Source: a virus. From it: a stretch of 35,704 bases of DNA. This document shows, piece by piece, positions 8,984-17,027 of the stretch (position 1 is the first letter of the stretch; the number at the start of each line of letters is the position of its first letter). Both the position numbers and the translations under genes were made by a program. The stretch is from the IMG/VR virus record IMGVR_UViG_3300048837_000363, positions 1 through 35,704 of that record; one strand, 5' to 3'. Below the pieces are notes generated by a model. It was not told the DNA's origin. It saw nothing but the letters and a program-made list of their open reading frames with translations, and did not search any database.

Positions 8984-11844
8984 TAGCGCGCCCCCCGAAA
9001 TTGCGCGTCGCGGTTCAGCGCAGAGAATGCGGTGCGCCACCAATCGTCCAGCGCCAGCGCGTCGGGCGTCACCACGCGCGGCCGTTCGGGCAGCGACGAC
9101 AAGTCAAGACCGATCACGCCGCCGCCGAGGTTGTGGTTGGCGACGACGTTGCCCGCCGCCGCGGGGACGATCAACTCGGGGCCGCGCTCGCCCACCCAAT
9201 ACGGGCGGTTCGGTCGCACCGGACCACCGGCGGCACGCTTCGAAATGCCAGCGAGTGAGCCGATCAAGTCCGCCGATCCGGGGAAGATCGTCGACAACAA
9301 GCGCACCGCCGCCAGCTTGATTAGCAGCTTGGCCAGTTCGCGCAGGGCGTACGACACGAAGTCGCTAATTGCATTCTTGGCGCCGGTCGCGAATCCCGCG
9401 AACGCGTCGATGCCCTGTTGCGCGATGCGCGACATAGCGGAACCCACCGGCGCCAGTCGCGCGGGCGCTTCGTCGAAGGTTTTGTATGCTGCCTTCATGG
9501 CCGCCTGATACGTCTCCCATCCGATCACGCCCAAGTCGAACAACTCATTGATTTCGAATAGCGAATTGTTGAGCACGTCTAAGGGCGTGGCAAACTTCTC
9601 CGTCATTGCCGCGCCCGCGGCCGTCATGGCTTGATAGTACCGCTGGGTTTCCGCGGTCTTTCCAATCGCGGTCGTCAGTGCGGTGTACTCCGCCGACAGC
9701 TTGGCAATCGACGTTCGCTGTGGCCCGACCGTGTCGTTCACGCCGACACCAGCAAGCGCCAACGCGTCGATCGCCGTTCGCAACGCCGCCGCGTCTGCCT
9801 CCGATTTGTCGAACGCGGCGCCGAGCACGCTCTGTAGCGTGATGTTTGCGCCGAGGGTCGCGTTCAGCGATTCGAAGGCTTGCTTCACCGCGTCCGCCTT
9901 GCTCTCCCCGTCGCCCGTGCCGCCAACGTTCAGCGTTGGCACCGTGAGGTCGGGCACGTCGGGAATGACAATCGGCGGGATCTTCCCGACCGCTTCGGTG
10001 AGCCCGTCCGCCGCGGCACCAGCTGCCGACAGCGCCATCGTGGCCGCGTGAATGTTTTCGTTGCCCTTGGCGACCGACGTCAGCGCAAATGCGTCGAAGT
10101 CTTTCCGCAGCTGTACGAACGATTCGCCCACCATGGGCACCCACCCGAGCAACTTCTCAAGCGACCGCAGAATGAACCCCACGCCACTGAGGACAATCTG
10201 CTTCACCGCTTCGAACGCCAGCGCCGCTTGATAGCGCAGGACGTCCCAGTGGTACGCGGTGAACGCGACCGCACCGACCAGCAACGCCAGCGCGGGCACG
10301 ATTGACGCCACGACGGCGCGCAGCGCTGCCGTTGCGGACGTGAGCGCACTGGTCGCGGCGACTTGCGCGAACGTCGCGGGCGTCATCATGCGAAGATTCC
10401 ACAGCCATTCCGAGGCCCACTTGACGACGTTGCTGGCCGCCAGTCCCGCCATGGCGCCGCGCATCGCCGTCAGCGACGGGATCACACCCGCCAGCGTGAC
10501 GGTGCGCTGCAGCGTGAGCGCCGTTACCAGACGACCGACCGCGCCGGTCATCATCGTGTAGCCCGCGGTGAACGCGGGCGCCACCGTCGCCAGTGACCCC
10601 AGCAACAACAGCGCCGGGCCAAGCACCGCCAGCAACGAGGCCACTGTCACGGCGAACAGCTGCACCGGCATGGGCAGCGATCCGAACGCGACCGCCAGCG
10701 CGTCAACCAGCGCCAGCACCGGCCCCATGACGTCCAACAGGCGCATCATGATGGGCACCAGCGCGTTGCCGATCGTGACCGCGGTGAACTCAATGCGGTT
10801 TCGCAGGATTGTCAGGCGCGATTCGGACGTCGCGAACCGCTTCGCCGCTTCGTCCTGCAGGGCCGTGTTCTTTTCGAACTCGAGATTGCCCTTCGCCATG
10901 GCGTTGCGGAGCAAGTCGCCAGCACCAGCCGCGGCAAGAAAGGAGCGCGTCAAACGCTGATCCGTCAGGCCCAGCGCCTCAAGCGTGACGATCGCCGCGT
11001 TGCCTTGAGTGCCCAGCGCTTCGACGAAATCGACGAACGTCTCTCCCGCGTCGGCTTGGAATGCCGCGGCGAACTCCGCCGCCGTCACGCCCAGTGTCGA
11101 CGCGAAGATCTCAAGTTCCTTCCCGCCCGTCTGCACCGCCGTCAGCATGCCGACGATCACCTTCTGTACCGCGGTGCCGCCCGCTTCTGCCTCAATACCC
11201 AGCGACGCGAACGCGGTACCGATGCCAGCGACCGAGCCCACCGTGAGATTCGCCAGCGCGCCCGCACCCGCGATACGCTTCGTGAACTCCACGATCTGAC
11301 TCTCGACCGTCGCAAAGTTGTTGCCCAGCCCGACGACGACCGCGCCTAGTCGGTCGATCTCGTTTTGCGGCAACTGCATCACGTTCGCAATCTGAGCGAA
11401 CGCAAGCGCGCCCTGTTCGCTAGTCAGGTCCGTAGTCACCGCCAGCTTGGCGATCGTGTCTTCAAACTTGAGCACGTTGTCGACGCCGCGAATGCCCAGC
11501 TGGCCCGCCAGTTCGCCGATCTTGTTGAGTTCGTTCGCGCTGACGGGGATCTGTCGCGACAGTTCGCGGTTCGCATCCGAGAGCCGTTGGAACTCCGCCT
11601 CGGTAAGATCCATCGTCTTGCGAATGCCAGCGAACGACGACTCGAATTGAATCGCCGCCTTGGTCGACACCAACCCAATGGCGGCGATCGGCACGGTGAG
11701 CGCGGCGGACAACGTCGCACCGATGCGCTGCATTTGTTCGCCAGCGGCGCGCATCGTGCCCGCGGCGCGTTCGAGCGTCGCTTGCAGGTCGTTGTCGTCG
11801 CCAAGGATCTCGACGACGGGCCGCGTTAATACTTGATCGCTCAC
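8983..11844 (-). CDS. Tail tape measure protein (TP901 type)
   Basis: A 953-residue protein with GTG start at 11844 overlapping the chaperone stop as GTGA. The N-terminal 250 residues match the TP901 tape-measure core: a helical region (AAGTMRAAGEQMQRIGATLS), then FESSFAGIRKTMDLTEAEF and the VSANELNKIGELAGQLGI block. Hydrophobic segments lie near 380-500 (PVQLFAVTVASLLAVLGPAL). The protein sets tail length and is ejected with DNA. At roughly 0.15 nm per residue a tail of about 140 nm is predicted, an inference from the family rule. Position after the frameshifted chaperones supports the call. Confidence 0.93.
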   Translation of the reverse strand: MSDQVLTRPVVEILGDDNDLQATLERAAGTMRAAGEQMQRIGATLSAALTVPIAAIGLVSTKAAIQFESSFAGIRKTMDLTEAEFQRLSDANRELSRQIPVSANELNKIGELAGQLGIRGVDNVLKFEDTIAKLAVTTDLTSEQGALAFAQIANVMQLPQNEIDRLGAVVVGLGNNFATVESQIVEFTKRIAGAGALANLTVGSVAGIGTAFASLGIEAEAGGTAVQKVIVGMLTAVQTGGKELEIFASTLGVTAAEFAAAFQADAGETFVDFVEALGTQGNAAIVTLEALGLTDQRLTRSFLAAAGAGDLLRNAMAKGNLEFEKNTALQDEAAKRFATSESRLTILRNRIEFTAVTIGNALVPIMMRLLDVMGPVLALVDALAVAFGSLPMPVQLFAVTVASLLAVLGPALLLLGSLATVAPAFTAGYTMMTGAVGRLVTALTLQRTVTLAGVIPSLTAMRGAMAGLAASNVVKWASEWLWNLRMMTPATFAQVAATSALTSATAALRAVVASIVPALALLVGAVAFTAYHWDVLRYQAALAFEAVKQIVLSGVGFILRSLEKLLGWVPMVGESFVQLRKDFDAFALTSVAKGNENIHAATMALSAAGAAADGLTEAVGKIPPIVIPDVPDLTVPTLNVGGTGDGESKADAVKQAFESLNATLGANITLQSVLGAAFDKSEADAAALRTAIDALALAGVGVNDTVGPQRTSIAKLSAEYTALTTAIGKTAETQRYYQAMTAAGAAMTEKFATPLDVLNNSLFEINELFDLGVIGWETYQAAMKAAYKTFDEAPARLAPVGSAMSRIAQQGIDAFAGFATGAKNAISDFVSYALRELAKLLIKLAAVRLLSTIFPGSADLIGSLAGISKRAAGGPVRPNRPYWVGERGPELIVPAAAGNVVANHNLGGGVIGLDLSSLPERPRVVTPDALALDDWWRTAFSALNRDAQFRGAR

Positions 11845-12146
11845 GAAACAAAGCCCCCGCGTCGGTTATGGTTCGCCGCCCAACCCTTGAGTACTTCGGC
11901 GAGGTCTTCGGGCTCGACTACCCGCGTTTCTTCTTTGAAAAAGTCGTGCGCGGTGAACATGGGCTTCCCCTTCGGTCGGTGCACGTTATACACCGCGGCC
12001 GCGATCATCGCCGCGTTGTACGCGTACGCCTTGTGATCCTCCCGCCGCCGATCGCTGAACGCCCGCATGAGCGCCAGCACTTCGACCGGCGTTGCGTTCC
12101 AATACGTGTCCTCAGCGATCCCAGCGGCGAGAGCGTTCGCCCACAA
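11841..12146 (-). CDS. Tail assembly chaperone, T-like part made by -1 frameshift
   Basis: This open frame encodes about 101 residues from a TTG at 12146, but no good ribosome site precedes it. The same frame extends upstream without a stop into gene 12158-12517, through the slippery heptamer at 12182-12176. A -1 slip there would give a G-T fusion of about 225 residues (114 from the upstream gene plus 111). Residues include DRRREDHKAYAYNAAMIAAA, like other gpT-type tails. In lambda and many siphoviruses the fusion coats the tape measure during tail assembly. I think the product is mostly or only made as the fusion. Confidence 0.8.
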   Translation of the reverse strand: MWANALAAGIAEDTYWNATPVEVLALMRAFSDRRREDHKAYAYNAAMIAAAVYNVHRPKGKPMFTAHDFFKEETRVVEPEDLAEVLKGWAANHNRRGGFVS

Positions 12147-12157
12147 CTCAAGCGGTG

Positions 12158-12517
12158 TTAGCTCTCGCCGTCCGCTTTTCCCGCGCCGTCTCCCTCTGCC
12201 TCGGTCTGCAATCCGTACGCGGCAAGCACCGCCTCGGTGATCGCCTTGGCCAGATCGCCGAACTGGCGCAGGTCGATCTTCTCGGCGACCTGTGACGGCG
12301 TGAGCGCCTTCGCGCGCGGATCGTGGACAATGCCGCCCCAGACCAGCGCCGTCAGCGCCATGGTGGACATTTGCGCCAGTTCGTTGACCAGCTGCAGGAC
12401 CGTCTTCTTGTACGTGCCTTCGATGCGGTTCGTCGCCGCCATCGTGTAGCGAAGCGCGTACGTCGCGCCGCCGATCGTCACTTCGACCGACGGCGTTGGG
12501 GTTGCTTGCTCAGTCAT
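12158..12517 (-). CDS. Tail assembly chaperone, G-like
   Basis: 119 residues from ATG 12517 (a GTG directly before it at 12520 is an alternative). Features are a beta N-terminus (SVEVTIGGATYALRYTM) followed by helices (NRIEGTYKKTVLQLVNELAQ), as in small tail chaperones that sit between the tail tube and tape-measure genes. The last codons carry the -1 slippery heptamer, so a minority of ribosomes should make the longer fusion. Gene order tube, G, G-T, tape measure is the standard siphovirus order. Confidence 0.85.
   Translation of the reverse strand: MTEQATPTPSVEVTIGGATYALRYTMAATNRIEGTYKKTVLQLVNELAQMSTMALTALVWGGIVHDPRAKALTPSQVAEKIDLRQFGDLAKAITEAVLAAYGLQTEAEGDGAGKADGES
12176..12182 (-). other. 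Programmed -1 ribosomal frameshift site, G GGA AAA
   Basis: The minus strand reads GCG-GGA-AAA in the chaperone frame, so G GGA AAA fits the X XXY YYZ rule exactly. Slipping back one base gives GGG AAA and enters the frame of the downstream T-like gene, with no stop between. The zero-frame stop TAA lies 16 bases further on at 12160-12158. Lambda G/T uses the close relative GGGAAAG. A weak GCGG/CCGC pairing follows but I do not rely on it. Confidence 0.87.
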
Positions 12518-12526
12518 CACGCGCCC

Positions 12527-12949
12527 TTAGTTGATCGTGATCGCGCCGCTCACCTTGAGCGTCGCGGTGAACGTCGGCGCCGTCTCGTCGACCAGCGGCA
12601 ACGTGCCGCCCGGCGCGGTGAGTACGAACGCGTCGAACTGAATGGTGATCACGTCGGACGAGCCCGACGCGCGCGACGGGAGTGTGATCACCACTTCGCG
12701 GAGCGCGTCCGGGTCGCCGATGTTGGTCCGCAACTCCGCTTGTCCCGCGTCGGTGAAGTCGAGGATGCCCTCGAGGGTGAGCTCGCCCGCGTCCTGCATA
12801 CCCGCGACGAACTCGCGCACCGCGCCCGAGTTGGTGTCGGTGACATCGACCTGCCCGCGCGTCGGCTCGGGAAGCCCGATCGACGTCAGACCGCCGATCG
12901 CGACGCTATCGAATGAGACGGTCGTCCCATGTGCCCAAAACTTTGCCAT
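12527..12949 (-). CDS. Major tail tube protein
   Basis: 140 residues. It starts MAKFWAHGTTVSFDSVAIGG, and the sequence alternates strands with the EFVAGMQDAGELTLEGILDF segment seen in tail tube subunits, where a 'pG..D.GE..ev.l.fd' pattern is common. It ends in TFTATLKVSGAITIN. The protein polymerises as hexamer rings to form the tail tube. Location between the tail terminator and the chaperones fits. No added Ig-like domain is present at the C-terminus. Confidence 0.85.
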   Translation of the reverse strand: MAKFWAHGTTVSFDSVAIGGLTSIGLPEPTRGQVDVTDTNSGAVREFVAGMQDAGELTLEGILDFTDAGQAELRTNIGDPDALREVVITLPSRASGSSDVITIQFDAFVLTAPGGTLPLVDETAPTFTATLKVSGAITIN

Positions 12950-12966
12950 CGCTGTAGCCTCTGTGG

Positions 12967-13407
12967 TTAGGTAGAACTGGTGGGAAGAACTTCACTGGTC
13001 AGCGCCGTGAAGCGGAACGACACGGTGAACTCGGGTCGGTACTTCGAATCGTAGCCGATGAACACCGGCTCCGGGGTGGCCGCGGCGACGCCGATGTATT
13101 CGGTGTCGCCAATGAGCCCCGACGCGCCGTGCAGCGCGGCGATGATCTCACGCGCTTTCGCCGACGCGCCGTCGCCGTCGTAGGCCGCGCCGCGGACACG
13201 CACCTGCGCGCCCACGACCGCCATTGCCGCGTCGGAATACACGCCCGGCGCGGTCTGCTGTGGCGTGCGGCCCCCGTCTTCGGTGATGATCACCAGCTGG
13301 TCGCCTTGCTCGTCGTGCACACGGCGGCGCACGGATGGCCATGCGGTCGACCCGTCGACAAGCGCAAGCTCCCCAAGGTAGCTCTGCACATTTTCCACGA
13401 TGCCCAT
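12967..13407 (-). CDS. Tail terminator / minor tail protein
   Basis: 146 residues from ATG 13407, which overlaps the preceding stop as TAATG. The frame stays open far upstream, but that part lies on top of the neighbouring neck genes and is not coding. MGIVENVQSYLGELAL at the start, VVIITEDGG-like middle, PGVYSDAAMAVVGAQVRVRG and a C-terminal PEFTVSFRFTAL fit the phage minor capsid/tail terminator group that caps the tail before head joining. Position between neck proteins and tail tube supports this. Confidence 0.7.
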   Translation of the reverse strand: MGIVENVQSYLGELALVDGSTAWPSVRRRVHDEQGDQLVIITEDGGRTPQQTAPGVYSDAAMAVVGAQVRVRGAAYDGDGASAKAREIIAALHGASGLIGDTEYIGVAAATPEPVFIGYDSKYRPEFTVSFRFTALTSEVLPTSST

Positions 13408-13874
13408 TACCGCGCCCTCCGCTTCGCCGCCGCGGCCGCGCGCCGCCTCTTGCCCGCACGGGACCGGCGCGCAATGGCCGCGACGATCGCGCGCGACTGC
13501 GCTGCCAATGCCTTGAGCGCGGACGACCCGTCGGGCTGCCAGCGTTCGACGCCGCGCACCAGATAGCGCGCCTCGCCGAGCGGGTGTTGGTACGTTAGGT
13601 CTTCGTGCTGGCGGAGCGCATAGGGCGCCGCGGTGTCGCCAAAGCCCACCACGACGCGCGGACGGCCCGGGGCACCCGTGGGGCCATCTGCCCGCCCCGA
13701 GCCCGCCAGCGCGCCCGTATCGCGCGGCACGCCCGCGCCGGGACGCGACGCCTTGACGTCGGTCAGGATTTCTTCGGCAATCTGGCGCACGCCCGCGCCC
13801 AGCGACGGCACGAAGTCGGCGCGCAGCCGCACCAAATCGCGGGCCGCCGCGGCGAAGTTCTGGCGCGTGCCCAT
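13407..13874 (-). CDS. Neck / tail completion protein (HK97 gp10-like)
   Basis: 155 residues. A helical N-terminus (LGAGVRQIAEEILTDVKASR) is followed by PRDTGALAGSGRAD, then YALRQHEDLTYQHPLGEARY, close to the 'Y-A-x-x-Q-H-E ... H-P-x-G-x-A-K-Y-L' block of minor capsid proteins in this position. The C-terminus is very Arg/Ala/Lys-rich. These proteins sit at the head-tail interface. It overlaps the tail terminator gene by TAATG and starts two bases after the previous stop. Confidence 0.7.
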   Translation of the reverse strand: MGTRQNFAAAARDLVRLRADFVPSLGAGVRQIAEEILTDVKASRPGAGVPRDTGALAGSGRADGPTGAPGRPRVVVGFGDTAAPYALRQHEDLTYQHPLGEARYLVRGVERWQPDGSSALKALAAQSRAIVAAIARRSRAGKRRRAAAAAKRRAR

Positions 13875-13876
13875 CG

Positions 13877-14254
13877 TCAGGCCCCCGGCAACGGCGTGCC
13901 CGCGACTTGGAGTCGGAGCCGCACGTGGGAGACTTGGCGGTTGATGCGCCGCACCAGCTTGCGCTCGAGGATCGTGTAGGCTTGCGCCTCATACGCGACC
14001 GTGCCGCCGACTGGCGGGACACTCTCCGCGTCTTCGGGCCGCACGTACGCGGTCGCGTGCACGATCTGGCGCGTGCCGTCGGGCATCGTGACAAAGTTCT
14101 CGGCACCCGATTGCGTGCCGCCGCCGCCCGCGTAGGCCAGCCAGAGCGCGCGCAGCGTCACCGGCGCGCCGAGGGTGGGCTTGCCTTGCCCGTCGATCGA
14201 CGCGACGCCATAGGCCGTCACGGTGACGAGGTTGGACGACGTGAAGAGCGTCAC
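13877..14254 (-). CDS. Head closure / head-tail joining protein
   Basis: 125 residues. A beta-rich core (LVTVTAYGVASIDGQGKPTL, GGTVAYEAQAYTILERKLV) fits the small head-closure proteins found second in the neck cluster. It lies between the adaptor-like protein and the gp10-like protein, as expected for a stopper. The assignment is from order, size and strand pattern; no diagnostic motif is known to me. Confidence 0.55.
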   Translation of the reverse strand: MTLFTSSNLVTVTAYGVASIDGQGKPTLGAPVTLRALWLAYAGGGGTQSGAENFVTMPDGTRQIVHATAYVRPEDAESVPPVGGTVAYEAQAYTILERKLVRRINRQVSHVRLRLQVAGTPLPGA

Positions 14255-14257
14255 GGG

Positions 14258-14629
14258 TTAGTCCCGTGCGAAGCCCGACCCAACGATCAGCATTCCGCGG
14301 AAGGCGTTCTTCGGGGGAAGAAACGCGGCGCGAACCGTGTTCGTCGGATCGAAGGACGCGGCGGCCGTCAGATATTCGGAGACGACCGGATCCCGTTGCG
14401 CTTTCTCTTTCACGTCAGCGAGCGACGAATCGACGAGCCGCGGATCCCTGAACGTGGCCAAGGCGCACGCGAGATAGCGCTCGATCATTTCCAGCTGCAC
14501 GTTGGCGAGCCCCGCGTCCGACAAGTTGGCCGTTACCCAAGCAGAAGCGTCGGTCGCGAAGGCGTTTAACTGGCTATCGTCGAGGCTCGTCTCAAGGACT
14601 TGCCTGATGCGTAGCGTGTCAGTCCGCAT
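14258..14629 (-). CDS. Head-tail adaptor (gp6-like connector)
   Basis: 123 residues from ATG 14629; the frame is open upstream but that part lies inside the previous gene. It is mostly helical: IRQVLETSLDDSQLNAFATD, then LANVQLEMIERYLACALATF with DPRLVDSSLADVKEKAQR. This pattern fits gp6-like connectors that bind below the portal. It overlaps the previous gene by 11 bases. Family assignment is moderate. Confidence 0.55.
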   Translation of the reverse strand: MRTDTLRIRQVLETSLDDSQLNAFATDASAWVTANLSDAGLANVQLEMIERYLACALATFRDPRLVDSSLADVKEKAQRDPVVSEYLTAAASFDPTNTVRAAFLPPKNAFRGMLIVGSGFARD

Positions 14630-15023
14630 TGGGTGGCGCCTCGTCCGATAGATCCTGCGGGGCTTCGGCCAACGTGTCGATCGACGGCGGCGCGGGCTGT
14701 ACGATCGTGAGAATGTCGGCGACGCGATACGCGCCGCCCGCGCCAGAGCCGCCGCCCGGGGGCAATGCCCGCGGGTCGATGTGGTGATCGCGCGCGAGTT
14801 CGTACGCGCGATCCGATGCGAAGTCGACCCCCTCAAACGCGACGACGGGCGCCGCGGCGATGGGGGTCGAGACTTCGGGCGCGTGGGCGACGTGCCCCAC
14901 GGCCCGAAGTTTGTACCGTCGGCGCGCGAGGTCAGACGGCGCGGGCACGAAGATCTGCCCCCGCTGAATGCGGCGACCGTCCGCCGCCGTGAAAGGAGCC
15001 CCGTCGTTCCGATACTGAATCAT
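14619..15023 (-). CDS. Head-region protein with subunit-binding-domain-like motif
   Basis: 134 residues. The N-terminal part (IQYRNDGAPFTAADGRRIQR) looks like a small beta module. Residues about 68-103 read FASDRAYELARDHHIDPRAL followed by PPGGGSGAGGAYRVADI. This matches the layout of the peripheral subunit-binding/E3-binding fold (A-x-x-x-A-R-x-L-A-x-x-x-x-I-D ... G-x-G-G-x-I/V-x-x-x-D-I), which also occurs in phage structural proteins. The N- and C-terminal flanks are Pro/Ala-rich. Function in the head is not known; it may bind a partner protein. Confidence 0.6.
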   Translation of the reverse strand: MIQYRNDGAPFTAADGRRIQRGQIFVPAPSDLARRRYKLRAVGHVAHAPEVSTPIAAAPVVAFEGVDFASDRAYELARDHHIDPRALPPGGGSGAGGAYRVADILTIVQPAPPSIDTLAEAPQDLSDEAPPNAD

Positions 15024-15032
15024 CGCGGCGGC

Positions 15033-15491
15033 CTAGTTCTTCTTGGCCGTGATGACCGCTTCGACTTGCGCGCGCGTGAATCGCCCGTCGTCCCCTTCGG
15101 GCGTCATCCCCGCGAAGTCCGTCTCACTCAAGCCCTTCGACATCGCGAACTTCACGACGTTCTCGGGCAAGATCGCGCGGAGCCCGATGTCGGCGCCCAT
15201 CACGCTACGCACGCCCGACAGTTCAGCGGCGCCCAGCGGGCGCGCCTTGCCGTCCAACGGCGACCGACCGCGCCGGTTCGTGCGCGCCTCCGATTCGGTC
15301 GCAATGAAGCGCTGGCCCGGTCCCAACTTCACCAGTTCCTTCGCCTCATTGCGGATGTACTTGAAGCCGTCGGTGACTTCGTAGACCTTGCCCGACGACT
15401 TCTGCCCGTTCGCGGTCTTCTGCACGGGCAGGGTGCGGTTCTGTTCGATGGCGCGCGCCGTCTGTGCGCGCGCCTCTTGCATTGCGTTCAT
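15033..15491 (-). CDS. Hypothetical head-associated protein
   Basis: 152 residues from ATG 15491 (MNAMQEARAQTARAIEQ); a second Met four codons in is an alternative start. The frame is open further upstream but would overlap the major capsid gene heavily. The C-terminus (DDGRFTRAQVEAVITAKKN) is helical and basic. It directly follows the major capsid gene, so a head or connector role is likely, but I do not recognise a family. Confidence 0.6.
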   Translation of the reverse strand: MNAMQEARAQTARAIEQNRTLPVQKTANGQKSSGKVYEVTDGFKYIRNEAKELVKLGPGQRFIATESEARTNRRGRSPLDGKARPLGAAELSGVRSVMGADIGLRAILPENVVKFAMSKGLSETDFAGMTPEGDDGRFTRAQVEAVITAKKN

Positions 15492-15505
15492 GGTGACCCC
15501 TTGGG

Positions 15506-16537
15506 TTACGACAAGTGAGCGATGCCCGAGGATTCGGACAGCACGGGAAGGACGCCCATCGACAGCGGTTCGCGCGCATACGACACCTTGAGCGCGGGGG
15601 CGCCGACGTTCATCACCGCCCACGACGACGCGAGGCCGCCGTACTGATCCCACGTGATCGACGTGATGTCCTGTCCCGACGCCCACACGGCGACCGACTG
15701 GGTCATCTGCACCATGAGCACCTGCTGCGCGCCCAACGTCGGCAGCACGATGATGCGTCCCACGCCGTCGATCGACAGCAAGCGCTCGCGCAACGTGCGG
15801 TCGCCGAACGCCTTGTAGTCCTTGTCGAGCACGCCGTCGTAGTCGGCGCTGACGTACAGATCGTACGGGCCGCTGAACCCGTCGTTGCGGAGTGCCGTCC
15901 GCATGGCGAGAACGTCGGTGATCGCCGCCTCGGGGTCGCCGCTGATCTCATCCCACGGCACGTCGGAGTACGACACCTGATGACGCGCCGAGAAGTTCGT
16001 GTAGCCCGGCAAGCCGTTGCCGTTCAACACGATGTCGGTCGACCCGTTCACCAGCGTGTCTTCCATCTTCTCCGCCACCGACCGCGTGTGCTCTTCGAGG
16101 TTGGTGAGGTCGACCGGCTGGCCCATGCCCTGACCCGCGGCACGGTGACGGATGTCGAGCGAGAACTGCGACGCCGTGACCGGAACGGGGATCGACGACC
16201 GGCCGAACCGCACGAGGTCGCGATCGCCCAACGCCGCGAGGATCGACATCGCCTGAGTGGCTTCGCCGACCGGCGTCACGCGATCGAACTCGTACGACGT
16301 GACGCCGATGTTGTTGAGGTTCGCGATCATGCCCGCCTCGCGCAGTCGCGCGACCGCGCGCAAGTCGCGACGCGACACGCGCGTCAGCGTCTCTTCGATC
16401 TGGCGCGTCTCATCTTCGCGAAGAAGGCCGTTGTCGACCAGTTCGCGGTACATCGACACGCGGTCGATCTGGCCATTACGCACCAGATGCCGCGGGACGA
16501 TGATCGGGCTCTGCCCGTTCAGAACTTGGAGTGCCAT
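15506..16537 (-). CDS. Major capsid protein, HK97 fold (encapsulin-like family)
   Basis: 343 residues. The helical N-terminus (RQIEETLTRVSRRDLRAVAR) is followed by a glycine/aromatic stretch (GLPGYTNFSARHQVSYSD) that resembles the 'G-x-x-G-l-x-N' loop of linocin/encapsulin-like capsid proteins. PYDLYVSADYDGVLDKDY and GRIIVLPTLGAQQVLMVQM fit the P- and A-domain cores, and VWASGQDITSITWDQYG lies near the C-terminus. It assembles the icosahedral head. It follows the protease/scaffold and decoration genes, the usual order. No long N-terminal delta domain is seen; scaffolding is probably supplied by the protease gene. Confidence 0.88.
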   Translation of the reverse strand: MALQVLNGQSPIIVPRHLVRNGQIDRVSMYRELVDNGLLREDETRQIEETLTRVSRRDLRAVARLREAGMIANLNNIGVTSYEFDRVTPVGEATQAMSILAALGDRDLVRFGRSSIPVPVTASQFSLDIRHRAAGQGMGQPVDLTNLEEHTRSVAEKMEDTLVNGSTDIVLNGNGLPGYTNFSARHQVSYSDVPWDEISGDPEAAITDVLAMRTALRNDGFSGPYDLYVSADYDGVLDKDYKAFGDRTLRERLLSIDGVGRIIVLPTLGAQQVLMVQMTQSVAVWASGQDITSITWDQYGGLASSWAVMNVGAPALKVSYAREPLSMGVLPVLSESSGIAHLS

Positions 16538-16555
16538 TTTCGGTTCTCTCGGGGC

Positions 16556-17026
16556 TTAGAGTGAGTAGCCGCCGCCGACGATATTCGCCGCGGCACCAAT
16601 GAGGACGGGGACGCGGAGTCGCGTACCCTCAGCGACCGACGGGCCGTCGGAGATCCCGATCGGGACGTCGCCCGCTTCGAGGTCCGCGATGCGAAGCACG
16701 CCGTTGCCCGACGATGCCAACGGCGTTCCGCGGACGGTGATCGTGTCTTCGGTGATCGCGTTCACGACCGCGCCCTGCTGCGGATAGATCACCGTACAGC
16801 TGTCGTTGATCACGATCGCGTCGCTGATCCCCTTGCCGTTGTTCTCGCGGTTCTCCCGCACGAACATGACGGGGATCACGTTGCCGCCGTCGGTCGCGTG
16901 GAGCTTGACCTGCCCGGGCTCGGCGGTGTCCCACTCCACCAACATGCCCGGGATCAACTGCACGTCGGCGATCGCGGGCACCTCGCGCGCATCGCCGTTC
17001 AGAAGGATGACGTTCCGGTACGTCAT
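16556..17026 (-). CDS. Head decoration / capsid cement-like protein
   Basis: 156 residues, all beta-rich: VQLIPGMLVEWDTAEPGQVK, then a GKGISDAIVINDSC segment and VIYPQQGAVVNAITEDTITV. Small beta proteins with 'P-G-M-L-V-E' and 'G-x-x-V-x-A' strands placed between protease and major capsid genes are usually decoration or cement proteins that bind the mature head. Assignment is by order and strand pattern. It starts one base after the protease stop (TAACATG). Confidence 0.6.
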   Translation of the reverse strand: MTYRNVILLNGDAREVPAIADVQLIPGMLVEWDTAEPGQVKLHATDGGNVIPVMFVRENRENNGKGISDAIVINDSCTVIYPQQGAVVNAITEDTITVRGTPLASSGNGVLRIADLEAGDVPIGISDGPSVAEGTRLRVPVLIGAAANIVGGGYSL

Positions 17027-17027
17027 G

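Noticed and set aside
13408-14106. Upstream extension of the tail terminator frame
   Set aside because: It overlies two well-formed neck genes in another frame; ATG 13407 overlapping TAA fits the local pattern.
15515-16564. 349-residue plus-strand frame across the major capsid gene
   Set aside because: Arg/His/Val-rich antisense shadow of the capsid gene with no domain or ribosome site.
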